Of a stretch of 60,162 nt of DNA, positions 11,061 through 21,723 are shown piece after piece. Source of the DNA: Bimuria novae-zelandiae CBS 107.79 (lineage: Eukaryota; Ascomycota; Dothideomycetes; Pleosporales; Didymosphaeriaceae); assembly GCA_010015655.1 (NCBI GenBank), contig ML976658.1:1423229-1483390 (forward strand). The letters are read 5' to 3'. Position 1 is the first letter of the stretch; every line of letters begins with the position of its first letter. Position numbers and translations under genes: made by a program. Under the pieces are notes generated by a model. That model had not been told where the DNA came from, made no database searches, and was given only the letters and a program-made list of their open reading frames with translations.

Positions 11061-12525
11061 TAAAAAAATAACTTAATAGCTATGCAAGGTGTAACTAATA
11101 TTACTAAATTAATTACTATTATCCGTTTTGCGATAGTAGTTATAGTAGAGGAGTTATAGTAGGAGAGGCGTTAGTAGCGTTAATAAAGTATAGTGTTTTA
11201 GGCAGGTCTTAAAGCCTCTATAAGTAACTTAATTACTAGGCAGGCGCGTACTTAGTTAAATTTTAATTAAAAGTAGCCTGTGCACTATATACAAAATAGA
11301 GCTCTCTTTACTAATGTCGCTAGCTCTTTACTTAATTACCTTCCTTACGCAACCTATCACGCTCTTTCTACTCTAGATCCTCTTTATATACCTCTACGGC
11401 GCCCTCCTTATCGCTCTCCGTGAGTCTATTATACCTGGATCGCCACCGAATTGCCACCGGATCGCCATTTTACGCAGGCGGAGGAGCAATAGCACTAGTA
11501 ACTTAAAATACTATTCTTATATAGCGTACGGCATCCCTGCGTCGGACAGATCCATAAGTATATTAAGGTTAATTCTGCCACGTCTAACAACGTTAAGGAG
11601 CACCTTATTAACTTTATACACCTTTATAGCTATTGCTTACTCCCTCTACTAGTTAAAAAAGAACTAAGTATAGTAAGAAAGCTCTACTTAATTAGTATAC
11701 GTTAACTCTTACTACGCTAACGCACTTAACGTACTTCTTAAGCTTATAAAGGGCGCCGTATCTAACGTCTAAGGATGCTATTAGTAGCCTAAAACTTAAT
11801 TTTATACTAATTAACTTATATAGAGCGAGTTAGCAGCGATTACCTTTATAAAGTTATTTATATTAAGGTTAGATCTAGTACCTTTTTTAGCCCTCTGCGC
11901 TAACTTTTCCTTTATAACTTTCTCCCTAGCCAGCGTTAGGCTTAGTTGTATATTATCATGCGGCTCCTTGACTATACACCTGCCCTTTGTTATATCTCGC
12001 GCCTATGCCGCCACTATAGTGCTGCTCGCTGGATAGTAATTCTTAAACCAATTAGGTTGCCCGGGCGTACGTTTAACCCAGCACACGTACGGATAGTTGC
12101 TATAGTAGGTATCCTGGCATCGCCATTTATCGCGTATCGCGACTATAGGGCCCTCGCCAACGGCAGTATACGCAAGGACGTCTGGCAGGTCATATAACTA
12201 ACGATAAGTTACGGTAAGTCGCGGCGGAGAGCTCTAAGAGCTCTAAATGCTCTATAAGCCAAATCCCCCCTATTACGCGTCCTACTGTTTTGGCCAGTTT
12301 CTAGCTCCGCCAGCGTTAAATTAAAGTCGACGTAAGTTACCTTAGTAATAGACTCCTCCTTTAACTCGTACGCGCGCTTAACGACCTGTATAAACGTAAT
12401 ACTATTACTACGCTTAAGAGACTACGCAAGTCTTTATCGCTTAGGTACCCGCGGTGTATATATAACTATAGTTAAATTTTTTACTACTATTTTAATAGGT
12501 GGAATTAACTATGCTAGGTCTTATA
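11061..12525 (-). pseudogene. Unidentified repeat-borne gene, distal part (split by the Copia element)
   Basis: Read on the minus strand, this continues the reading unit that starts at 18547. Segments include TYVDFNLTLAELETGQNSRT (about 12320), then DVLAYTAVGEGPIVAIRDKW, RCQDTYYSNYPYVCWVKRT and KVIKEKLAQRAKKGTRS (about 12190-11860). It ends in a Lys-rich tract, with scattered RIP stops and at least one frame change. I do not recognise the family; the Cys-x-Tyr-Tyr-x-Asn-Tyr-Pro pattern recalls short ORFs of uncharacterised fungal repeats. Near 11450-11480 a short direct repeat of GGATCGCCACCG-like units occurs. It may be an accessory or transposase gene of a DNA element older than the Copia insertion. 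Confidence 0.4.
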
Positions 12526-12530
12526 TAACC

Positions 12531-12781
12531 TGTCCGATTACATGGCCCCTTGCACACACGAAGGTAGCTGGCGCAACCCTACACAAAGAGACTTTGCCAG
12601 CAGTCCGGTTCATCCGCACGATTCCGGGCGGGACAAAGGGCGACTCTCCTTACTCAACGGAAATAGATTAGCGTCTTAACGTGAGACGTAAGGATAAAAG
12701 AGCCTTACATTCTTACAAAGACACATAAAAAGAAGAATTAATTACTTTTCTATCTTATCAAAAACACCCTTTAATTTAATA
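12531..12781 (+). repeat. 5' LTR of Copia element
   Basis: This 251-bp sequence begins TGTCCGATTACATGGCC and ends TTTAATA, the RIP-changed form of CTGACA at the other LTR. It is preceded by TAACC (12526-12530), half of the 5-bp target duplication. Confidence 0.95.
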
Positions 12782-12789
12782 ATTAAGAG

Positions 12790-15700
12790 TCTCACTGCCT
12801 CAACCGATACTGCCTTAATTAAGCCAATCACAATAGCTCTATCGACCCTTAGAGATCCTACAGTTATCCTGACCAATTACACAAATTACACGCCATAGCT
12901 AAAACAGCTTAAAATAAGATGCCAATTCCTAAAGGTCTGGAATATTATTGACCCAGCGCTAATAGATAAACCAAAACAGAAACCCGCGATGCCGGTGCCG
13001 CCGCTAATAAGCAACTACTAATTAAGCGCCGCCTACATAACCGCGAACCCGAATAACGTGCCAATATTGCCATCTCATCTATCAACGGCAGGTGCGAAAG
13101 CATACAAAGATAATAGCGACTATTATAAAGAACGGCTCGAGATCTATAAGATTACAGACCGAGACTACCAAGAACAAGAGGTAGACCTTGATAAGGTAGT
13201 CACCTTTCTCTAATCGACAATCTCCGTACACCTGTAGAGTAACTGCTGCATCCCTAGAGGTACAATAAAGCAATAGATCAATAACCTCACGATTATAGTT
13301 AGGGTTGACTATTAAAACGAATATCGACGAGCAAGGGCAAGATACCAAGAAGCCCTTAAGCTAATAAGAATAGCTAGATTATAGGCTACATGGCTATCTA
13401 AGTACGATTATGCAGCTATAGAAGCAGAGACTAATTAGGTCCTAGAGCTTTAAAGGCTAGACTTAGTTAAAGAAGACTTTATAAAGGCAGTTGTCTATGT
13501 CGCACCTATGTAGGTAACGACCTTCTAGCAACATGGAAGCAGAGATACAGCTATCTTATAAAAGAATATAATAAAACTCTTCTAAGACCATATAATCCTG
13601 TAGCACCCAATTAAGGCCAAACAAAAGGGCGCTTTTGCTACTATAGGTTTATCTCTCGCTGACGGTGGTAAATCTACCTAGGCCACAGACAGGGACGCCT
13701 CTCTTGTGGATAAAGCAGCATTATCTAAAAGTTAGGGAAGATCTTAGAATTATAAATAACGAAATAATAGTTAACGTACTAAATCTAAGCAGTCGCCTTA
13801 GAGCCTTAAGCTAATAATAGTTGGTGGCAATTATTACCTTGCTTATAAACTACGCTATAGTCTTTAAGACTATTTCTATGCCTTTCTAGATAAGCAGCCA
13901 GACTAGTTTAGAGCGAACCCTCTCATAGTAAAGCTAGTTAAGCTTAGGCTAGAACATAATACTAACTTCTAAAAGAAGTTAAGAATAGTAAAAAGACTAA
14001 AGTCTTAAACACCTAGAATTAAATTATCGCATACTCCCACTCTAACTCGAATTACTAAGGCTAATAATAAGTGACTAGATAGACGCAAGATTACTAAAAT
14101 CCTAGCGAGCTTTAAAGCCGCATCCGTCTACACTAACCTAAACACGTACCCATTGCGATGCTTAGCCATACTCGATTTAGGCATAACTTACTATATCTTT
14201 AACGACATCGATTGCTTTGTCTCCTACCAGCCACCGGCGCCGGGAGACTTCATATAGGCAGGGAATACGCAAATATAGATTAAAAAATACAGGAGCGTCT
14301 ATCTTAACATACAAAGTATAAGTAGCAATTAAATAATATAGCTAGATAATGTTGCCTATTACCCTAACCTGCTCTGCAACCTTGTATCGTTCCGATTACT
14401 CCGGAGGCAAGGCCTTTAGTGGGACATAAGGGCAGACCTAACGACTCTAAAGAGAAGAGACAATACTATACTAGTAGAACTTTAAGAGTTGCATAGATAG
14501 TGGGTGCTAGAACACAGGATAAGGCTAGTAAGTAGTACTCCTACTGAAGCTGCGCATGCCACCCACAAGACTAACACACGCACTAAACAAAGACTATAGA
14601 GGGTAAATGCATTAACCTGGCACTAATAATTAGGCTATTTAGGCCCTTAGGCTCTCGAACATCTCGTATAGCAATCTAAGGGAGTAAAGATTAAAGGCCT
14701 ACCTACTGTTAAGTGTGACGCCTGCGGCAAAGCAAAACTAAAATGACAAATACGCCGGCAAGCCAGAGACCTAACTAAAGGCCCTAGTAAGCGAGTCGCA
14801 ATTGATTTTCACGACTACGAAGCAGATAGCTTAATAAGAGAGAAGAGCTAAATACTAATTACTAATTAATTCTCTAGCTTTGCATGGGACTTCTACTTTA
14901 AGGATAATCGCCTAGCACGATCTATTATTAAGCAACTTAGCACCTTTATACTATTTATAAGAGTATAATACAATGTTACGGTGAAAGTAATTAAATTCGA
15001 TAACAAGATCTTCTCTATTAAGGCAAACGTTAAGAAGTAGTGCTTAGCACAAGGTATTAGAATCGAGCCTTTAGCACCTAATACTTAAGCACAAAATAGA
15101 GGGGCTAAACGCTTAGGGGGTGTAATTAAGGAGAAAGCGCGTGCGATGCGACTTAACTCTAACCTACCCTAGTAGATATAGCCTAAGATTACCTAAGCTG
15201 TAGTCTACCTTTATAATTAAACCCTGAACTACGCTAATTAATAGCGATTACTATATAAAGTGTTCTTTACGATAGTAGCTCTTTAGAACGGCGTTATTAC
15301 TTAACTAAAGAAGCCTAATTAAGCTTACTTAAAAGCCTATGGCTGCAAAGCCTTCGCTATGACTAATAACACCAAACGTGGTAAGAGCAAGCTCTAATAG
15401 CTAGACCCTAAAGCTTGGATAGGCTATCTAGTTGGCTACAGATTAACCAACATCTAGAGGATATAGATCCCCTCCCTAGCAAAGACAATTAGTACTCGCG
15501 ACGTAATATTCAACGAGGATACTATGTTCTTAGGCAAAACCGAAGACCTAATAGACAACCTTATGCACAGCATATTAGAAGAAATAGTAGCTTAGGTATA
15601 ATTAGTAGAGTTACCTCCCTTACCTTAATAAGAGCAAGCCACCGAGTCCTTTTTTAAAAATAAGATAATTAGTAAAGCGTTAGAGGAAGAGGTTAAAGGA

Positions 15701-17640
15701 GCTCCTAAGTATAGGTAAGGCAGGAAAGCTAGGTATAAATATCTAACGCCTCCCTTAACGCCGCTACTAGTAACACTCCTTACACAATTAATAGCAAGAG
15801 ATAATTAGCTTAAACTATCGCTAGTAGTGCAAACAGGGCAGTTATAAACAAGCCTATAGGCCGTAGCCTTTATGGCAGGCACCAAAGCCAGTAGTAGCGG
15901 CAAATACAAGGGCAAGGCTCTTAATAAGGCGCAGCTTCGACGAATAATTACATCAGGCAAGAAACCACATCGAAGTGTACTCCTAGAGCCACCCACATGT
16001 CGAAGCAAGCTCGAGGATCACCCACTCTATAATATATAGAAGGAAGCCAAGCGATCTCATCTCCAGAGCCACAAGAAAATAAAGTCCTAGAGTAAGGTTA
16101 TAGTAGCTCTAATAAAAGCATTAGGTTATTAGATTCTTGACTACATGTGGGTATATACCTACAAGTTTAACAAGCACTATCAATTACAGAAATGCAAGGC
16201 GAGATTAGTAGTGCGAGGCAATCAACAGCGGCACCTTAACTTATAAGAAACCTATGCCGCAACGCTGGCAGGACAATCATTTCGCATGCTCATGGCAATA
16301 GCTGCACGATTTAACCTAGAACTAATTTAATACGACGTCACGAACGCCTTCGTACATGCAAAGCTCGATAGAGAGATCTACATGAGGATGCCCCGCGGAT
16401 ATACGCGAGTAGGCACAGTCCTGCAATTGCATAAGGCGCTCTATAGATTACGTATCTCTCCATTACTATGGCAGAGGGAGTTCACATCTACGCTCCGCAA
16501 CATAGGCTTCACCATAGTCCCTTATAAGCTATGTTGTCTTATCAAAGATGGCCTTATTCTTTTCTTTTACGTGGACAACCTAATTATCGCCTACTACAAG
16601 AATCAAGAGCACGCAGCTAAAGGAGCTATAGTAGAAATAAGTACTAAGTTCTCCCTTACTAGCGGGAAAGATCTATAGTGGTTCCTAAGGATTAAAATTA
16701 TTAGGGATCGCCTAAACAGAAAGATTTAGCTTTTACAAGCCTTATACATCGACAAAATATCGCGCCTCATTAATCACCATAAGATTCGCTATAATACCCT
16801 AATAGCAGTAGTTAAACTGCTCCCACGCTCAGGGCTCGCCAGCAAGGCTAAAGTCAATTAATATTAGCAAAAGATAGGATCAATCCTCTACGCTGCGGTA
16901 ACCACGTAACTAGATATTACTTTTACAAGCTCCTAATTATCACGATTCCTATCCAACCCAGGCAAAGAGCACCAAGCAGCTGCTAATTAAGTTCTCCTCT
17001 ACCTTGCTAATACCAGATTATTAGGCCTTCAGCTTAGGGGTGCAGATACTTTAGAAGTGGCGAGTGACGCGTCCTTTGCTAATAATACGCTCGACCGCAA
17101 GAGCTCGCAAGGATACATTATTAAACTATTTAGCAGCCTAATTACCTAGAAAGCAAATAAGCAGGATACAGTTACTATATTAATAACTAAAGCCAAATTA
17201 CTAGCACTATCACAGGTGGCGAAAGAGGCTCTATTCATATCCTAATTGCTAAAGGAGCTAAAGATCAACCTTAGCAATTCCCTTATTACAATTAATTACG
17301 ATAACTAGCAAACAATCTAACTTATTACTAAAGAGATTACTAAGCTGCAGACAAAGCTCCGTTATGTTAATATCCATAATTACTAGCTAAGACAAGAAGT
17401 CGCATTTAGGACAATTAAGGTAGACTATTAATAATTGGAGGACATGGTTGCGGATAGACTTACAAAGGCCCTGCCAGCTAACAAGTGGAGCAAGTTCCTG
17501 GATAAATTAGGACTTACAGAGATTAAGGACATAATCACGAATAAAGAAGTTAATCTGCTCGAGCTAGAGCAAAGGATAGAGGCCTTTGAGATTAAACTAA
17601 GATAGGACTATCTGATCACTAATAAATAGTCTCTAGCTTA
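12790..17640 (+). pseudogene. Copia gag-pol polyprotein remnant
   Basis: The gag part is barely readable (12790-14100). The integrase begins near 14620 with the Cys pair of its zinc finger (VKCDACGKAK) and continues with DFHDY, FDNKIF and NRGAKRLGGVI. The integrase C-terminal region near 15340-15530 reads YGCKAFAM and ARDVIFNEDTMF-like sequence. The RT runs from about 16130 (YMWVYTYKFNKHYQLQKCKARLVVRG) through YDVTNAFVHAKLDREIYM and LHKALYRLRISPLLW to FYVDNLIIAYY, where the usual VDD is VDN. The RNase H shows ASDASFANNTLDRKSSQGYI (17060) and ends with DRLTKALPANKW. TAG stops are frequent throughout. The 98-codon ORF at 16382-16678 is a surviving piece of RT. Confidence 0.88.
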
Positions 17641-17665
17641 AGGATAAGCCCAAGCTAAGGGGGTG

Positions 17666-17916
17666 TGTCCGATTACATGGCCCCTTGCACACACGAAGGT
17701 AGCTAGCGCAACCCTACACAAAGAGACTTTGCCAGCAGTCCAGTTCATCCGCACGATTCCGGGCGGGACAAAGGGCGACTCTCCTTACTCAACGGAAATA
17801 GATTAGCGTCTTAACGTGAGACGTAAGGATAAAAGAGCCTTACATTCTTGCAAAGACACATGAAAAGAAGAATCAATTACTTTTCCATCTCATCAAAAAC
17901 ACCCTTTAATCTGACA
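17666..17916 (+). repeat. 3' LTR of Copia element
   Basis: This 251-bp copy ends in CTGACA and is followed by the target duplication TAACC. It is less RIP-altered than the 5' LTR at several CpA sites. Confidence 0.95.
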
Positions 17917-18547
17917 TAACCTCGTCTACCTAGTGCCAGAGCTCTGCGTAGAAGTACGTACGTATTATTATTTTAGTGTTAAATTTAGTTCTAACTTCCT
18001 CCTTCTGTAGGAACGCACGCTAGCGGCAGGTAATATATAGCTTAACTTTATATAATTCTAATAATTTATTAAGTACCCTATTATTACGATTTTAGCTATT
18101 ATTATTAATTTCTAGTATAACTTCTGGCGGCGTCGGCGCGTTAACTTTAAAAAAAATTAATAAATTCTTATTATTATTAAATACCCCCCTATTACGCAAT
18201 TGCTCACGCTTATCGTCGCCCTTATTACTACTAACATTATTAAATATTTCCTTATTAGGCGATTGCTCGCGCGCGGAGTTTTCTAGCAACGTAGGCCTTT
18301 AAGCTAACTAAGGTTTTTTGTCCTTAGGGTAATTATTAACGTATATATTAACGTTATCGTTAACACTATTGTCCTCTGGCAGAGGTCCTTCCTCCTCTGT
18401 AGGTCCTTCCTTTTCTATACCTATAAATCGTATAACGCGCAGGGGCGCCCTCGTTGGTAGGGTCTTTTTTTGTGCCTTGGCCTTCCTCGGAGGGTTGCGG
18501 CTAGCGTTAAACACCTTTGAAACCTTCCTTTTTCGAGTACTCGGCAT
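17917..18547 (-). pseudogene. Unidentified repeat-borne gene, N-terminal part
   Basis: On the minus strand an ATG at 18545-18547 opens MPSTRKRKVSKVFNASRNPP, followed by a basic then acidic/Asn-rich low-complexity stretch (79 codons). After two RIP stops the same frame continues with ENSAREQSPNKEIFNN and more. The frame runs into the Copia 3' boundary and resumes beyond its 5' LTR at 12525 when one TAACC copy is discounted. The N-terminus is basic and could be nuclear. I do not recognise the family. Confidence 0.45.
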
Positions 18548-18638
18548 GATACATTCGCTATAGGCGACTTACCGCCTATTTATACCTCCTAGTAAGTTAA
18601 TTTTCCTCTATTACATTGTCTCTTATACAAATTTTGTA

Positions 18639-18735
18639 TGTGGGGTGATAAAGGCGGGGAAGCGATTACCTAATGAGCGTGCAGCCACTCAGAAGCTTGC
18701 CTCAAGTGGGTCGGGACGGTATTTTGCATAGCATT
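18639..18735. mobile_element. Pogo-family terminal repeat fragment
   Basis: The segment starts TGTGGGGTGATAAAGG after a TA dinucleotide and contains AAGTGGGTCGGGACGGTATT. Its reverse complement recurs at 7255-7320. No transposase of this family is readable next to it; a different pogo element's C-terminus begins immediately downstream. Confidence 0.5.
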
Positions 18736-18740
18736 ATAAC

Positions 18741-18945
18741 TTAATAGCGCTGTGGACGCTGCGGCGAGGCTGGGCATAATTCGCGCACGTGTAAAAAAGA
18801 AGTAGAAGTAGATTCTAAGTAGATTGGCCTACTACAATTTCTTATTACTATTTGTGTGCGTTCTGTACTATTGTGTAGAGTGTAGATTTTGATGGGGTCT
18901 TGGCATTTTCGGCCACTCGCTATGCCCGGCCACTCGCTATGCATG
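18741..18945 (+). mobile_element. Pogo-type transposase C-terminus (zinc knuckle) and right TIR
   Basis: The frame from 18748 reads RCGRCGEAGHNSRTCKKEVEVDS, a CCHC zinc knuckle (C-x2-C-x4-H-x4-C) typical of the C-terminal end of one group of fungal pogo-like transposases. The right terminal repeat at 18893-18945 contains the unit GGCCACTCGCTATGC twice and ends before TA. The mirror-image left end, with a single unit, is at 43259, so the two loci hold opposite ends of the same element family. Confidence 0.65.
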
Positions 18946-18947
18946 TA

Positions 18948-19177
18948 CGTTATCTATAATCTAGGTAGCTAGTAATTATCTACAGGCCTAAGAGACCTTA
19001 ACTCCTGAAAATCTCGTAATAATTGCTTTTGTATGCGTTTCTATAGCCTTATGTTGCTGGCCGAGCGATTTTGTTAGGGTGCGCATTGCCTGTCCCTGCG
19101 CATTGTCTGTCTCAGTACAGTATAATTCCGCTTGCTTTCCTATTCGGTGCAGGATGTTGTCGGCGAAGAGGTGCCGA
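18948..19177. other. Short intergenic stretch with one minus-strand ORF
   Basis: A 68-codon minus-strand ORF (18988-19194) reads ILHRIGKQAELYCTETDNAQ and ETHTKAIITRF. It has no start context or family that I recognise and overlaps the minisatellite. It may be the tail of a decayed gene; I do not call it. Confidence 0.3.
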
Positions 19178-19356
19178 GTTAGGGGGTCGGTCAATCTGCG
19201 GAGTTATTTCGGTCATACTGAAGACTTCTTCGGTTAATATGGTGAATTACTCGGTCAAATCTGGGGAGTATCAGTCGACCTGGGGAAATTCTCGGTTCTC
19301 CTTAACAAACATTCTGTCTGTCTGAGGAAATTTTCGGTCGATCTGGGGAATTACAC
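19178..19356. repeat. Degenerate ~21-bp minisatellite
   Basis: About eight imperfect units follow the pattern TCGGTCAATCTGGGGAATTA, with unit starts near 19185, 19208, 19229, 19250, 19273, 19292 and 19335. The region is not AT-rich and shows no RIP bias, unlike the transposons to its left. It lies at the junction between the repeat island and the gene-bearing region. Confidence 0.65.
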
Positions 19357-20330
19357 GTCCCAGATAAAGATGATGGAAACGAGGGTGTTCGCAGATCCCG
19401 CAATCATGCAGACGGAGTACTTTAGCTTGCTTTCGATGCGGGCGGGTAGCTATGAACTATGTATGACTGGTTCGCATACGTGCTTTACTGTGGTTTTGGG
19501 CGTTTGGAGGCGTATCATGTTGGTGCAAGGATGGCCCGACTTTGCGCCGAGTCTGCGACTATCTGTGCCTCCGAACACAACCTCTCCATTCAGTCTCCAG
19601 TAAGGCAACCCTTCAGTCTTTACACAACAGAGTTGTAAAACCGTATTTTGACTACCTCCAGGGCTGCACAATACCCACGTGCGCTGAATTCGCATGTTAA
19701 AGCGTGGAACTGTTCATAATGGAGCCCAATTCAATCGCCGACCTCTAGAAGTCCCACCACTGCCTTGGGTACGACAAGATTCTTTGTTTGATGGAGAAAA
19801 GCTTGTCAAAAGCTTCACGTCCCACGCTCCAGTATCTCGCGGACCATTCACGTACATGTGCACCGCCGGATGCGGGGAGACGTTGTATACCGTGTTTCAG
19901 CTAATTTGTTGCTGTATCCTCAAACACGTCGCGTTTGAGCCGGTCTAATCACCAAGAACGGATTATCCTCCGGCTAAGAATCATTACTCCATAACGCACA
20001 ACAAACTTCTTCGGCTCCTGCCAGATGCAATGCCGTTAACGCAAGCCCAGGGTGGCTTCAGTAATCACGACTCCATGTCCAGGTTCCGAACAAGATGGTA
20101 GGTGAAGCTCAAGAGGTATAAGGCCGAGCTGTAAGTCGCTCCTCAACACCAGCACATCATCCAGTCTTTTTTAAATTCGATTCGTAATAATACCACAGCT
20201 GCGCTGGGTGTTTATATCTATTCTTATCTGTCAATTTGAGAATTCGTTGTCTGTTCTTATAATCGTATTTACGATACGTACCTTCATCGTTCGCACAACA
20301 GTACCAGATAAATATCTACAACCACCCACC
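19357..20330. other. Intergenic region upstream of secreted-protein gene
   Basis: There is no convincing gene in this roughly 970-bp stretch. Short ORFs on both strands overlap each other and lack family motifs. The last 100 bases before 20331 are AT-rich then A/C-rich (ACAACCACCCACC before the ATG), a typical fungal leader. Confidence 0.5.
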
Positions 20331-20935
20331 ATGAAGATTGTTATGCTCCTCTCCATCGCCGCCGTCGTCCTCGCGGCCCCGGCCTCCCAGCAGAAGGGCG
20401 GAAACAACGGACAAGCTGGAAATGGCGCGGCTTGCGCAGCCGGTGCCGCTGGCAACACCAGTGCGAATGCCGCCAGCGGTACCGCCGGCGCAAACCCCCA
20501 GTGCGCCCAGATCCAGGCCAAGCTCGCAAAAGGCATCCAAGCCAACCTCGACATCCAGGCGCAGGAGCTCAAAGGGTACCTCTTCCCCATCTCCCTTCTT
20601 CTGCTAAGCAATCTAACACCTCTCGCAGCATCCAAACCCTCCAAGCCGGCGCCGCCAACGGCTTCGCCGCGCAGCAGCAATCCGTCCTGGACATCCAGAA
20701 CCAGGGCATCGCCATCCGCGCGACGAACCAGAAGCTGGCTGCTCAGATCAACAGCCCCGCGCAGGACGGGCTGGCCACGGTCGCCATGGCGCAGGTGCTG
20801 GAGGTGAGCCAGGTGAAGAGCTTGAACGGGACGGCGGGGGATAAGGCGACGTTTACAAAGTTGGTGCAGGAGGTCATGGACGGCACGAAGCAGAATCAGA
20901 AGAATTTAGCGGCTGCGCAGTCGCAGAAGTGCTAG
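20331..20935 (+). CDS. Small secreted Gly/Ala/Gln-rich protein, one intron
   Basis: Exons are 20331-20575 and 20629-20935. The 53-bp intron (GTACCT...CTCGCAG, with CTAAC upstream) keeps the frame, giving 183 residues. Residues 1-16 (MKIVMLLSIAAVVLAA) form a clear signal peptide. Residues 20-55 are Gly/Asn/Ala-rich. The remainder is hydrophilic and probably helical, with Gln/Ala-rich stretches such as QAKLAKGIQANLDIQAQELKG and QQQSVLDIQNQG. There are three cysteines (about 35, 59 and the C-terminal residue 183). No family is recognised; it would be exported to the cell surface or medium, and small size plus a repeat-flanked location make it a candidate secreted effector or wall protein. The start has a strong context (CCACCATGA). 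Confidence 0.8.
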
Positions 20936-21721
20936 GGGAATGAGAGGATGGCTTGGCTTGGGCAGAGGTCGTGCTTGGGGTCGTGAGCGCGTGTGCGGAG
21001 GCGGTGCGGAGGGAGCGAGTGCGTGGAATGTGAAGCAAGAGTGGCCTTGGGGAGTGCGGATTTGATGATGCGACTTTGTTTCTTGGGCGGTCTTGGGTTA
21101 TACGCGTATTTCGTGCAAGGATCTTTTGTACGATTAAGAATGGACAGTATGCCTGGATCGCAATGTAGAGTCTCGATCGATGTGCTAGGTAGATTCATGG
21201 AATTTCAGTTGTCCCATTACTGCGTCTCTGGCGCACAGTTCCAGTTCTGCAGTCCCGTGTCTGTCGCTGGGACGCGCGAACAGGCTAAATGAATGCTTTT
21301 GCTCTTTCAATTGAGGCATTGAATACAGAGGAAAGTAGAAGTTTGTGAACATATTGTTTGTAAAAGCGACGAAGCTGAGTCAATTCGGAGAGCAGCCAAT
21401 GCGCTGTAGTGCAAATTTGCTTACAAACAATCAGCGAAGCTTGGCTCCAGGTACCAAAATCACCGGTGCACAGCGTCCAGGGGTTCAAGATAGCAGGAGG
21501 TACTACGGTATGTAAGACGCTGAAATGCACTGTTGGCGCATTGGCGTATGTCAAAAGCATTCACCGCAATGCTGTCGCACCCGGTGTTGAGGGCTCTGTG
21601 GTGTTGAGGTTTCCGTTGGAAGGAAGGAGCCCCTCAACGGGCAGGCAAGGCGTGGAACGTGCGCTGCGATTCGCGAGCGGGATCCACCGTGGATTTCATC
21701 TCACGTCTGTGACGGTCTGTC
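20936..21721. other. Intergenic region
   Basis: There is no convincing gene between the secreted protein and the Tc1 copy A. ORFs of 90-113 codons on opposite strands shadow each other. Confidence 0.5.
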
Positions 21722-21723
21722 TA

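Larger units (their letters stand above)
12531..17916 (+). mobile_element. Ty1/Copia LTR retrotransposon, full-length (5,386 bp), RIP-inactivated
   Basis: Two 251-bp LTRs flank the internal region, with TAACC target duplications at 12526-12530 and 17917-17921. A purine tract AAGCTAAGGGGG precedes the 3' LTR. The internal domains run integrase before reverse transcriptase, the defining Copia order. LTR differences are transitions only (about ten), consistent with RIP acting separately on each copy. The element sits inside a minus-strand gene remnant whose two halves lie on either side. Confidence 0.93.

Noticed and set aside
19178..19356. CRISPR-like array
   Set aside because: The units are contiguous and degenerate without unique spacers, and the genome is clearly eukaryotic; it is a minisatellite.
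20208..20807. 199-codon ORF over the secreted-protein gene
   Set aside because: It reads through the 53-bp intron; the spliced frame has a signal peptide and runs on to 20935, while the unspliced frame turns into Ser/Arg-rich noise.
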